Part shown: in pieces, positions 53,640-64,000 of the stretch
Numbering within the stretch: position 1 is the first letter of the stretch
Layout of the letters: the number at the start of each line of letters is the position of its first letter
Origin: Fragilaria radians
Lineage: Eukaryota; Bacillariophyta; Fragilariophyceae; Fragilariales; Fragilariaceae
NCBI GenBank assembly: GCA_900642245.1
Contig: CAAAJI010000056.1
Location: forward strand, 58,497-122,496
Direction: 5' to 3'
Length of the DNA: 64,000 bases
The notes under the pieces: generated by a model
The model's database searches: none
Seen by the model: only the letters and a program-made list of their open reading frames with translations
What the model was told of the DNA's origin: nothing
Made by a program: the position numbers and the translations under genes

Positions 53640-55880
53640 TACAATCAACAAAAATAGCTTGTCTAAACTGTTCAGAGCATTCAATACATTGAGTGGGGCA
53701 AACCCATCATCCATGGAATTGTTAACAGTTACGGCAATATTGGATTTGTCTTGCAATAATTTGACTGGGACTATCCCATTGTTCATGGGATTATTGACAA
53801 ACCTTGGCTTTGTCTGGCAATCCATTTAAAGTCGCAAATTCTGGACAAAATTCAAACATTCAATAAAACCGTTTTAAGAGATACCGTTACTTTGGATTCA
53901 AAAATGCAATCAGATTCGACTCTCCAAAATTTTTTTTTCAACGGCAACAACGTTGACAATATTTTTTTCCATTTTATTTTTCCATTTGGGAGGAAAGTCA
54001 TGTGTCATAAATTTCAAACCTGGTTTTGTAAATTTTTCAGCAAGAATCTAATCCCGTGTATCCTAATCGAAAATAGTTTAGTAAGCATTAAAAAGAATTT
54101 GAGATGGTTAGATACAATCAAAAGTTTTTCTGAAAAACTTTCCTGATATTGAGATATTGTTTAAAACTAAAACTTTGTCACATCCTGAATATCGAATGAC
54201 TGCAAGGATGGAACAAATCGACTCATTCCTTCATTCTCTTTCATAGCATCGATTCGGAGACTAAGTCGCAAGTAGATTCAAAAGGAAAACAAAATATTCA
54301 TCATCGACAAGGCGTAAACCAAACTCATCCATCTCAATCAATTAAAAACAGTTATCCGCATTTTTTAGATTCAAAGGGAGCATTACCTTCTACGATGATA
54401 TTTCGAGTGTTTGTCATTTTTTGCACTAAATTAAGGGGAAGAATTTCATCGTCCATGTGATTACTGACAAAGTTAACAATTTTGTATTCAAAGTAAACAA
54501 AAGCTTGCTAACTTTGTCAATGATCCCATGGACGATGCAATACTTCCAATTAATTGATTACAAGGATGTGACATAAGTAACAATAGAGGTAAATTGATGT
54601 ACATTTCTATTCTGGTTGGATTGCAGGTTTGGTCATTCTCCCACCGGGAGGATCCGAGTCATCATCGACACTACGACACATACAATCATTTTTTTGTTCC
54701 TCTTAATATTATTTCTGCTGCTAGCGGGAGGTTTCACCGAAGCAGATGGATGCTGTTGCTGCGGCTTGATGACAAGATTGATAATGGAATGATGCAAATA
54801 GGAGGATGAACATTTTCAATCCAACCTGCTTGTTGGGCAGGTGTCATTTTAAAATCCTCCTTTCTCTCTAATCCAACAGTCAATCCAAGGCTAGGTCCAA
54901 GTATTTTACCATCGTACTCGCCATCATTGAGTCCATCATTTCACCCCATCAACAATCCTACTATTGAACGAAGTGCACATCTCCAAGTCCTTCAGATTGA
55001 CCGCCGATTAAAGAGTCGAATAATTTCAGTCGGTTACCTTCAGTTTTCCCAAGTTTTATGACTTGTTATTTTGCTAGCACTCAACCGAGTATCAAACCTT
55101 CATCGTTTCCCATTTTTGAACCAACATTCTTAGGAAGTATTCCAAATGTCCCATGCTCTCCCTCTCCTATAGCGTCTCTCAGTCTAAATCCCTCGAGTCC
55201 GTGGAAGACAAACTGGTTTCCCAACAGGGCTAACCTCTTTATACGCATTCCCTTTAAATGGAAAAATGTCATTCGCAGAAGGATGTCTCACAAAGTTAAC
55301 ATTCTTGACTCTATATGGATCCAAATTGACTGGAACAATTCCAGTTTCAATAGGATCATTAATTAAATTGAATACACTATTTCTAAATGACAATCAATTG
55401 ACTGGATCAATTCCATCATCGATTGGGTCCTTATTGAGATTGATTTGAATATCTTTGCATGAAAATCAGTTCATGGGAAGATTCCATCTTTAATTGGATC
55501 ATTGACAAAGTTGACTACTCCTTCTGTATCATACAATCAATTGGTTGGACCCATTTCATCATCAATTGGTTCATTATCTAAACTGCTTACACCATACTTG
55601 AAAGACAATTAAATGACAGGAGCAATGCCATCATCTATTGGATTGTTGTCTAAGCTAAGCTGACCTTATTGGATTTGTCAAACAATTCTTTGAATGGAAG
55701 TATTCCATTTTCAAAGGGATCATTGACTAAGTTATCCTATTTGTCTTTGCGGAACAATCAATTAACAGGAACAATTCCATCTAGCATTGGCTCTTCCGGA
55801 ATCAGCCTTTTCATTACTGATTGCAAATTAATCAAGTGCGCTTGCTGTTCAGAATCATTGTATGATAAATGTCCTTAGAA
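53640..55880 (+). pseudogene. Decayed leucine-rich-repeat (plant-type LRR) gene
   Basis: LRR pieces of the form L-x-x-N-x-L-T-G-x-I-P-x-x-I-G-x-L-x-x-L recur: LDLSCNNLTGTIPLFMG (~53740), LTLYGSKLTGTIPVSIG (~55290), LFLNDNQLTGSIPSSIG (~55380) and LSLRNNQLTGTIPSSIG (~55743). Stops and single-base shifts separate them (for example after 55448 and before 55669). Between 54380 and 54545, LRR fragments occur on both strands, so inversion accompanied decay. Several repeats are still readable, so the loss is fairly recent. The family would be an extracellular LRR receptor or secreted LRR protein. A shorter related piece is at 50090-50225. Confidence 0.82.
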
Positions 55881-57829
55881 TCAAAGACTAGGGAGATTTC
55901 AACACGACACTAAATTTAAAAATGTGTTTTACCCAATCAATTACAATGTAGTCCCTTTTGCCGGTTTCGCATTTCTATCTCTTACATTGCTTTAATTTTT
56001 CAAACTATGCTGATTACATTGGACTTAAGGTATTTCACAAATTTAGCTGATTGACAATTCATTTTTAAAATTTGGGAAAATGCAATGTAATGAACTAGAA
56101 ATGCATGCTTCTAAACTTTTACAACTTCATCTAGGTGTGGATTCCATTCACTTGTGTAAGGTCATAACAACTACGCTTTAAACTAATATCATTCATTAGG
56201 AAAGGCCTCTAATGTGGTTTTATCAATGGGCTTGTAAGAGCGCTATCAACAGCAGCATGTGTGAGAATGTAGTAGACATCTGTTTTTCCTTTATGGTTGA
56301 AGTAATGTCACAATTGCGTGCTTATTGTTCAATTGACTGCAAATAAGGAATAGAATTTCCAGGGATATTTTAAAAAAATGCGCAGTGAATGAAATTCGCA
56401 AATCAATTCAGTATCCAGTAGCAAGACGAAAACAGGGTTTGTTGACAGCAAGATAATTCCCCTGATGCAGTGATAGTATGACTATTGCTTAGTCAATGAA
56501 ATTCACAAGTGACGGTGCCTTTTAAAGTGATCTGAAAGGCATTCACTTAGTGTTATTATTCCCAAGATTTTATCATTATGATTAAATAAATCTGCTCATG
56601 ATGATACATTTCCTGGTTTATATAGATGCATTGAATATACATTTAGTAGTAACAAAATGTTACAAATTCCATGACAAAATTACAATTAATGTTTGCAGTG
56701 AATACAATTAACTTGAATATTAATTTATGATGATAACCCACCTACTAGTAAGAAGCTTTCTTGAATGTTTCAGGGGCCATAACTCCTTGTTACAGTTGCC
56801 ACAACATTTCTCATTCTCCTTCAGGCGAAAAGTTCCGAATGCAAGGTTTTTGAGTCACTTTTAAAGCACATTTTTTCCTAGTAATAGAAAGATTACTCAT
56901 TCTATATTGTTTATTTGAGTTTCTCCTGCTGCCGGGGAATATTTCCCGATTCCAACTTTAAGGCAAAAATAGAGTGTTACAATCCATAGCCGTAACAAAT
57001 GTTTTCCAACTTTTATTTGATTGCTAGATCTGTCATGCTTACAACAACTGTTTGACTGCCCTGCGTTGCAATACCTAATTCACTTGCGTTATTGGGCTAT
57101 CAACCCAGCTGTATCCTCCAAATATCAGCAATGTAGGCATAAACATCTTTCAGTAAACCCCTTGATTGACAAGCTTTCATTTGCAGTCAAACAAATCACA
57201 CTTTAACCAGGTCAGAATGTTGCAACGTTTTTATAGCATGCTCCACTCTCAGAAATGAACATGGTAAAAGAAGCACTCACGTTGATGGCAGTCTTGACAA
57301 CAGATAAAGGCAGCAACTCTTCAGGAGGCATCTTGAAACATAGAGATTTGGATGGAATGAAAGAGAGCATTGAAATTCTGACTGCTTTCTGCTTTCGCGG
57401 CTGCGCGGGCCATGTCGCGTATTATTTGTTGAAATAGGGACTATTGGCGGCTTCACCCGAGAGTTCGGTACCGTCATAGACTACATTTACAACCTCAGAA
57501 CAGTCAGTACGCGTTGACAATATCTGTCCTAAGCTGTAGGCAGAATTAAAAGAAATATTAAAAATAAGTTGTAGAGATTAACAAATAAAGATAAGATCAG
57601 TGAATTAGATTCTAATCTCACACTTTTAGGTGAAGCTCTGATTGGAATATTTTCCCTTGAAGCTTTCATGAGAAAGTCTTCTCAATTAGAGGAGACTTTC
57701 CTGAGAAAGCTTTCAGGAGAGGCCTCCACGTGACAGACTTTTGTGAGAAAAGCTCTCCCTCAGTCTTGGCACGTTTGGCATTGGGTGACTCTCTACGTCA
57801 CCTCACGACATTTGCTTTCTCAAACGGTG
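55881..57829. other. Intergenic, no gene supported
   Basis: Downstream of the LRR remnant. Short frames only, nothing identified. Confidence 0.4.
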
Positions 57830-58190
57830 CCATTACGTACGGAACGCATCTGCGTATAGACACAAGCTGTAGATAGCTTTTGGTATCTTAAGGGTGCTAC
57901 CGGTTGGAAAAACTCGTACTATCTCATACTGTCCGTCTCGTTTTGGACTTAATGTCATTTGAGGTATTCCTCTATCAAGTCATAATTGATCATTCACCGC
58001 ATATTCATGCTTAACTCTTTTTGACTTTTCTTTGTGTCTGTTGCCATCTGCGGCCTCTTGTTTGCGTTTTCTGATTTCTTTACACTCAACAGTAAAAGAT
58101 AAATCAAACAGCATGTCTCTTCCAAGGACATTTTGTGCTGGTGTAGTTTTTGCAAAACTCTTCTTTGACTCCAGTTTTACTTTTTTGGAT
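57830..58190 (-). mobile_element. Ty3/gypsy integrase C-terminal fragment
   Basis: The minus strand reads TPAQNVLGRDMLFDLSFTVE (~58140-58085), RKRKQEAADGN, KRVKHEYAVNDQL, then a stop, then LSPKRDGQYEIVRVFPTGST and ALYADAF-like sequence to ~57840. This is the integrase end (GRDMLFD, GPYEIVxVxxNGT) also seen in the 10 kb and 48.8 kb elements. It contains an in-frame stop. No other element parts adjoin it. Confidence 0.8.
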
Positions 58191-60569
58191 TCTTTGAAGC
58201 TTTGCTCTGATCCTATCCTTTAACAGTTGTAATGCCAGTCGTGTTTCTGATCAACCTTTTTCACAAATCTTGATTGTTGGTAAGCTGTTTAAGATACACA
58301 GTATCGCATCTTCATCAGAGGTGGTTACTAGTAGCCTCCAAGTCTTCTCCGCAATGACTAGATTTTTTACATTCATGGATCTAGGTCATCTTCTACTCTA
58401 AGTTGCTTCATATGTACTTTCACAATATTTATCTGGTTCAAATCTCTGTGTTGAACCTTCCCATGCAATCCGAGGGTCTCCTCTTGAAAAAGTCATCCAT
58501 GTGGCCTCATCTACAATCCCAAAAATCAAATCTTCTTTGCATATCAGTCAGGCCCCTAACGTAAGTGTTTTCTGGTTGGTATCTTGCTTAGTCTTGCCAT
58601 CAATTGGGATAAGTACTCCCAATAAGCCTATTGCTGCAGCCATAGCTAAAACCCTCTTAGCTAATACCACAACCTTCTTTCTTTCGTGAAAACTGGATGA
58701 CTCTCATGACAACTTATTGAATACAGCAGAAGATATTTTCTATTCTTATAATCCAATCTTTGATAGGATTATGTTTTTGAGTTTTCAAGTGAATTGCAAT
58801 ATTTAGCACTTATACTTCATGATATTTAAAACAAGACTTGACCGTTCAATATACTTACCAGGAATCTGGAATTAAAAAAGCAAAATCAATTTAAAGTAGA
58901 ATGACGCTTTTAACTATCTATGAAGATGCAACAAATCTAATGCAAGTATGCAAGAGTGGACATGTTCATGTTTGAAATAACCTCTTGTTATGAAGGTTCA
59001 CAGGTACAATTTAAACTTTACAAATGTCAATCCCATTTCGTAAAATTATTTACAAAGGCAATAAATAATCAATGAGATCAGTCTATTTATCAGACGCGCA
59101 TATACTTGGAGACACACGTGATTATGCAATCACAGTTTGGTTTTAATTTGTCAAGAGGCAAACTCTCAGATATGATGAAGATACCTACTGGATGCAACTA
59201 TCACTAAGTTAGCAATTTTATATTTTCCTAAGCTATTTCTTGATTTGTTGGGGAAATCATATCCATACAGCTAAAGTAAAAAATCATTTGGAGAGAAAAA
59301 ATTTGCAGCAAACACTTCATAATCAGACAAATGACATCCACTTATAGTATTAAGCATACCATGCCTCTCTTTTATACAAAACATTCAATGACATAAGAAG
59401 TCGGACCACAAATTGAAGCAATGTCTTCCACATCATCTACATTTATGCTGTTTAACTTCAATCATTTTCAATCCCACAGGTATCTTTCAGCTGAACAGTT
59501 TGACTAGAAAGCAGGATAGTCGCAAAGTTACATCCCTTGTTTTTACACTTCTTATTGCTAACATTTCTGGGTCTTATTTTATTTCGATTAATTTGATTGA
59601 AATAATCTGATTGAATTCGTTTACTAATTCTCTTTTCAGTATCACATCAGTTTTTCTACCGATAATTCGTTCATCTTCTATGTGATCTTTAAGGAGCAAG
59701 CTTTTCGACCCTCATTTTTGGTATCGAATCGCTAATCTGGAAACACATATGGGGTTAGCAAGAAGAATGTAGCAAAAAGCCAAGACATTTTGGCTCATAC
59801 AGGAAAGTTGTAAAACAATTATGTGTTTTTATCATGAACTAGTAGAATCCATAATGGTCTGAAGTTGCACATGTTGCAGATATTTAGTAATTGTGATTAG
59901 AATGGTCTGATGAAAAAATATCATATACGGCATTGTCTATGTTGACAGCCGTCCATCTCAAATATATTGACATATTGTGAGATTCCTGAGCATTAATGAT
60001 GCATGGAATCAAAGAAGTAAAATCTTGGAATCAATCACAGAGAGCTTGGAATGCCACCAGTGCCAGAGTAATTCCACCTTAGATTTCCCTTGTTAAATGT
60101 AAGTGAACCCATAGCCATGGATTGCTTCAACAAAGCACAACAGTGATTTTCTCAATGTTGTTGAATACAAGACATGAGCATGTTCTAAAGGGATGATGAT
60201 TCAAATAGAAAGTTTGTTAATACATTACTTACCTATGGAGAGCCTGAAGATAACACATGCCTTTTGCTAGCCACATTAATCCGTTCTATTTTAATTAAAG
60301 AAAAGGTCACACATGCATCAAACATTATTGATCTCTCGTTTGTGAAAGCATATTTGAAATATGTATTTTTTCAGGCGTACTCTAGACAACTTTAATGCCC
60401 AAACATGTTTCACAATCCAAATGACAGTACATAGGGATTATGAGATTCAGCATTTTACTGGGTTTGCTTCAAAACATGATACTCTCTGAACGTTTCAGCT
60501 CGAATGGAGTACAGTCTGAACAAATCAATAGTCTCTACACACAGGACTTGTCTGACTACCAGATTTCAC
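58191..60569. other. Intergenic, no gene supported
   Basis: No domain recognised. The frame 60440-60727, overlapping the right edge, gets part of its length from a dispersed repeat. Confidence 0.4.
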
Positions 60570-60640
60570 ATGACATGAAATATTTTTTAGTAGTAGGACT
60601 AGTCATTGGTGCTTTCTTGCTTTGCTACACGCAAAGAATA
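60570..60640 (+). repeat. Copy of a dispersed ~60 bp motif (ttttttagtagtaggactag...)
   Basis: ttttttagtagtaggactag, ttggtgctt and cttgctttgctac-acgca match the reverse complement of 2555-2600. Shorter versions are at 3481-3511 (reverse) and 63977-64000 (forward). Confidence 0.7.
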
Positions 60641-61341
60641 TTGAGTTTTGGAAAAAGGCGAGCTAATTTCTTTTTGTTGCTACTACGTTGGTTTGTCATT
60701 GGTTGGTTGGAGGATTGCATGGAATGACATGAAAAATCACAACAATTGTCAGAGTTGTCATTCAAGGTATTTCTTGTTCTCCTTGGTGTTAAAATGTGAT
60801 TTTTTGAAATCAATATAATATTGGATCATTATCAACGTAAACATGCAACTGGATTGTTGTTTGGAATGTCATTGAAACCAATTTCATTTGGAGTCATAGA
60901 GTATTTGAGTAAATCAGTTTCGAGTAGACTACATGGCATGAATGCTCTTTTTCCCTTTTCCTTGAAAGGAATATTATGCAAATATTATATGTTCCATGGT
61001 TTGGGAAGATATGTTAGTTTGGTTGTTTTGATATTCATTATTGGTGGACGCGCAAAAATAAACGCTTCCGTAACATGAAATATCCCTAGCGATTTTAATG
61101 GTACAGAATTGTTAGATACTTTTTTGTCACGGAGGAAAAAATGACGTAGGTGAATGTTGGTAAGGTACGTAGGAGGTAGTTATATCCCGAATTCGAAATT
61201 CGAAAATTTGGGGAAATTCGGTAACAAAATTCTCTTGGTTGAATTGGAAGTTTGGATCCACCAAACCAAAAAAGGAATGAATCTAAATGTTTCTATAGAA
61301 ACTTTCCTAGTCCATTCATTCATTGGAACGAGAAAACAACA
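60641..61341. other. Upstream region of the urea transporter gene
   Basis: No gene supported. A scrap of the dispersed ~145 bp block (atatccctagcgattttaatggtac) lies at 61079-61105. The transporter frame is open from 61252 but has no ATG before 61342. Confidence 0.4.
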
Positions 61342-62736
61342 ATGTGGCGTCTTGGTGGTGGTGGAATTGGAGCAACAACAACATCAGCAACAAAAGTGAT
61401 CCTTCGTCATTGGAGGAGAGAAAGAAATGTTTCATCCTCCTTCCAGTATGGTTCTTCGTGTTGGTATTCTTCTACGAATAGTCATAATAGTCATAATAAG
61501 GATGATGAGGAAGTAAGAACAATACCACCACCAGCAACAACAACTACACCACCACCAGCAACAACAACACCCCCACCAACTACACCATTTGTTTCCAGTG
61601 TATCACGTGGTATTGGACAAGTGATATTTTGTAATTCACCCATTGTAGGTGGTGTGATTGTTGGATCCTTGGCATTGGCAGATCCATATTTAGCAACCTT
61701 GGCAACATTGGGTTGTATATCATCTACATTGTCCTCCAATTCGTTATCCTATCTTACCAACCATAACAGCAGTAACAATGCTATACAACAACAACAACAA
61801 CAAATGGATCGAAATGATGGTCTGTATGGATTTAATGGTTGTTTGGTAGGATGTGCGACAGCTGTCTTTGTAGCACCCTTGGATTTAACAACAACAATAA
61901 CAACAACAATGAACAATATAAATGTCATGACACCAATCTTAATAAAGGGTATGGGAACAACGATTGTAGCAAGTGCGTTTATACCCTTTGTATCGACTGC
62001 CTTGAAACCTGTCATGGCAACACCCTATACATTAAGTTTTAATATTGTGACATTGACCATGTTATTACATATGCAACCCTTTTGTCCATCCGTCACAACC
62101 ACAACAACGATGACGAATGTCATGGATACAGCAACCACAATCCTATCCATGGATCCTATACTCACCACAACATCCACATCAGTCTATGACATTGCCAATC
62201 TTTTGGTACATGGTACAGTCTCTGGAATATCCCAAATATTTGTAGTGGATTCCATCATGACAGGAATGTCATTGATTATGGGTACGACACTTGTCTTGAC
62301 CATGGCTTCTGCTAAGAATGCTAGTACTACTACTACTACGACACCCAATCAATTGTTAATACCACCCATGGCCATGGGACACATGTGTGGTGGTGCCTTC
62401 ATTGGTGCTGCCACAGCAGCATTGACTATGAATGTTCCATGGAATGAAATTTCATCTGGTTTATGGAGTTATAATTCTGCCTTGACAAGTTTGGCAATTG
62501 CTGTTGCAGTTTCACCGACATCGACAACGTCATCGTCAACATCATCGACACCAACCATGACACCAACATCCCTTTCTATCCTGGCCTTATCTTCGGGAGG
62601 TGCCTTTGCAACCACATGGGTCATGGGAGCACTTCAACCCATCTTTGCTGGATGGCATACACCATGTTTGACATTACCCTTTTGTTTGACCATGTGTTTT
62701 ATTCAATGGACGGATTTACTCAAGAAGGAAACGTAA
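61342..62736 (+). CDS. Urea transporter (UT family) with mitochondrial-type N-terminal extension
   Basis: 464 residues from the first ATG. Two-fold internal symmetry of the UT family is visible. Repeat 1: GIGQVIFCNSPIVGGVIVG, LADPYLATLATLGCISSTL, DGLYGFNGCLVGCA. Repeat 2: ISQIFVVDSIMTGMSLIMG, GAFIGAATAALTM, SSGLWSYNSALTSLAIA. About ten hydrophobic segments are present, as in channel-like UTs that move urea down its gradient. Residues 1-53 have many Arg, Ser and Thr and a single acidic residue (Glu27), ending before DDEE at 54-57; this resembles a mitochondrial presequence. A Pro/Thr low-complexity linker (TTTTPPPATTTPPP) precedes the first membrane segment. The gene is convergent with the methyltransferase ending at 62862. 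Confidence 0.87.
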   Translation: MWRLGGGGIGATTTSATKVILRHWRRERNVSSSFQYGSSCWYSSTNSHNSHNKDDEEVRTIPPPATTTTPPPATTTPPPTTPFVSSVSRGIGQVIFCNSPIVGGVIVGSLALADPYLATLATLGCISSTLSSNSLSYLTNHNSSNNAIQQQQQQMDRNDGLYGFNGCLVGCATAVFVAPLDLTTTITTTMNNINVMTPILIKGMGTTIVASAFIPFVSTALKPVMATPYTLSFNIVTLTMLLHMQPFCPSVTTTTTMTNVMDTATTILSMDPILTTTSTSVYDIANLLVHGTVSGISQIFVVDSIMTGMSLIMGTTLVLTMASAKNASTTTTTTPNQLLIPPMAMGHMCGGAFIGAATAALTMNVPWNEISSGLWSYNSALTSLAIAVAVSPTSTTSSSTSSTPTMTPTSLSILALSSGGAFATTWVMGALQPIFAGWHTPCLTLPFCLTMCFIQWTDLLKKET

Positions 62737-62861
62737 ATATGAGAGAGAGACACGAAAGAGAATTGAAAATAACAAAGTGAATCGTATCAAGAAATGGAAT
62801 TGAAATATATATATATATTCATATATAAATACATAGTTCTAGTAAGTCGTCGTAATTACCT

Positions 62862-63752
62862 TTATGTCATATTGGTCGTATTGACTTGAAATATAGCACT
62901 ATTCCTTCGTAACAAACGATGACAGACTCGATGAAATTCCTTTGTCTTTTCGGCATCAAAACGTAGAGCTGTCCAATTGTGTATCTCTTGGATCCATTGA
63001 TCACGAGTTTTCATGGAGGGTCCAATATGTCCTTCACCAGCTTGTCCTGGATGTGCTGCCGAAAAGAATAACCATTTCTTCGTTGCTTGTGCCAAGGCTT
63101 GTAACAAATGCTGATGAAAGGTAACTGGTATATGTTCGGCAACTTCAATTGTCATGACCAAATCATATTCCTTATTGGGTAATTGATCCAATGGTGTATT
63201 CATCCAATCAGTCGTATCTTGTTGTATACCAGTAAATAAACATTCTTGTCCAAAGGAATGAGGTTCGACAGTCACAAGTTTGGATACTCCCACATTCCGA
63301 AATCCAGTCAAGTAGACACCGACACCACCACCAAAGTCCAATACAGATTTCATATTTGGAAATATACGATTGGGTAAACCAAATACTGCCTCGGAATCTC
63401 TGGGTGCATTATTCGTTGTCGAACTTGTTTCCCAATAGGTACAATTCCCATCCTGATTTTGATACGTCCAAGCACCACCATGATCCTTGTCATCATTGCA
63501 ATGACCATGGATTAGATTTTGACATTTCTTGGGGTCGTAAGAATTATTCGTAGACAATAAGGATGACGAGGATAAGGATGATAAGGAGGATGAGGATGAG
63601 GATGATGATGAAAATACGGAGGATGGTGACGATGATGGACTTTGTTGTTGTTGAATTTGTTGTTGTTTGGGATAATGCATATATATTATTCTCAATAGAA
63701 ACAAAAGGATGAAAATGTTACTCTTACGTCGACAGGAAGGAAACAAATACAT
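62862..63752 (-). CDS. Membrane-anchored SAM-dependent methyltransferase, paralogue of 43633-44520
   Basis: 296 residues. The first ATG is 63752 (the codon before it is TTG). A short hydrophobic anchor (NIFILLFLLRIIYM) is followed by a Gln- and Ser-rich stalk, in contrast with the Glu-rich stalk of the paralogue. The catalytic part is almost the same: SVLDFGGGVGVYLTGF, VTVEPH, YDLVMTIEVAEHI, FFSAAHPGQAGEGHIG, then MKTRDQWIQEIHNW. The ends differ (RVCHRLLRRNSAIF versus NITGFILQKNSAIF). Strong conservation of the catalytic region with wholly different stalks indicates duplication with selection on activity. Substrate unknown. The gene is tail to tail with the urea transporter, 125 bp apart. Confidence 0.82.
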   Translation of the reverse strand: MYLFPSCRRKSNIFILLFLLRIIYMHYPKQQQIQQQQSPSSSPSSVFSSSSSSSSSLSSLSSSSLLSTNNSYDPKKCQNLIHGHCNDDKDHGGAWTYQNQDGNCTYWETSSTTNNAPRDSEAVFGLPNRIFPNMKSVLDFGGGVGVYLTGFRNVGVSKLVTVEPHSFGQECLFTGIQQDTTDWMNTPLDQLPNKEYDLVMTIEVAEHIPVTFHQHLLQALAQATKKWLFFSAAHPGQAGEGHIGPSMKTRDQWIQEIHNWTALRFDAEKTKEFHRVCHRLLRRNSAIFQVNTTNMT

Positions 63753-64000
63753 CAAGAGGATGAAAAAGATGAAGAAAAAAGACGCATAAATTCAAAACCC
63801 AAGAGGTTTTAGGTTGTTTTTTGATTGGGTGTCGTCGTCATTCGTCGTCGTCCGTCGTCAGGATGAGCACTGTTTTTGTTGACATATATATACATTATTA
63901 CAGTACACATTCATCACAGTACATAGTCATCGTACTTACATTACATTAGAACCGTAGTCAATATTATATATAATAATACTAGTAGTTGGCGCTTGCTTAA
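63753..64000. other. Upstream region of the methyltransferase at the window end
   Basis: Contains a cgtcgtc-rich stretch (~63831-63860). The last ~25 bases (actagtagttggcgcttgctt) match the dispersed motif at 2567-2580, 3491-3505 and 60597-60620. Confidence 0.5.

Noticed and set aside
60440..60727. 95-codon membrane-like frame resembling the minus-strand frame at 2505-2771
   Set aside because: The shared FLVVGLVxGA string comes from a dispersed noncoding repeat present in both places, not from a conserved protein.
61252..61341. N-terminal extension of the urea transporter frame
   Set aside because: Starts with TTG; the first ATG is 61342.
1..64000. tRNA, rRNA, snRNA genes and CRISPR arrays
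   Set aside because: I looked for B-box-like GTTCGAATCC words and for regularly spaced short repeats and found none convincing. A covariance search would be needed to exclude them.

Overview
The window looks like nuclear DNA of a diatom (or a close stramenopile alga). Evidence: a triosephosphate isomerase with a signal peptide ending in an ASAFAP-like A-S-F site, which is the bipartite plastid-targeting signature of secondary plastids; short GT-AG introns (63-215 bp); Ty1/copia remnants with the gag and protease signatures of diatom CoDi-type elements; Ty3/gypsy and hAT remnants; a helicase-associated (HA) domain protein; and a secreted Lys/Gly-rich protein with RXL sites like those of silica-associated diatom proteins. 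The DNA is AT-rich, and two runs of N (13541-13835 and 49297-49316) mark assembly gaps. No species can be named from this.

Layout. 1-3.5 kb: intergenic DNA with a roughly 0.9 kb diverged tandem duplication. 3.8-8.8 kb: plastid triosephosphate isomerase (+), convergent with the first of two paralogous coiled-coil genes (-). 9.9-19.1 kb: a transposon nest, with a decayed Ty3/gypsy element (+), other copies of its terminal repeat, a minisatellite and a broken hAT transposase (-). 20.3-20.7 kb: a third coiled-coil relative. 22.3-31.6 kb: the centrepiece, a 9.3 kb intronless gene for a 3111-residue protein with a proline-rich N-terminus, 16 WW-type repeats, and the central and C-terminal conserved regions of the COPII scaffold Sec16. 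32-33 kb: gypsy gag/protease remnant. 33.2-37.6 kb (-): a three-exon secreted protein with a Lys-Gly tail and an SPX-MFS (vacuolar phosphate) transporter. 38.9-39.5 kb: a frameshifted fourth coiled-coil relative and a tandem repeat. 39.5-42.9 kb: two copia remnants (-) and another gypsy-type terminal repeat. 43.6-47.1 kb: a type II membrane SAM-methyltransferase and an NDUFA4/B12D-like mitochondrial protein. 48.7-50.2 kb: an internally deleted gypsy element with direct terminal repeats (-). 50.8-51.8 kb: an HA-domain protein. 50.1-55.9 kb: decayed plant-type leucine-rich repeats. 57.8-58.2 kb: a gypsy integrase remnant. 61.3-63.8 kb: a urea transporter convergent with a second methyltransferase paralogous to the 43.6 kb gene.

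The host genes do not form one pathway. They cover plastid carbon metabolism (TPI), ER export (Sec16), phosphate storage (SPX-MFS), urea movement (UT), respiration (NDUFA4/B12D) and a possible wall protein. The least expected items are the WW-array/Sec16 fusion, a local family of four coiled-coil genes, the Lys-Gly secreted protein, and a urea transporter with a mitochondrial-type N-terminus. About a quarter of the window is transposon remnants. Long stretches hold no gene that I can support.
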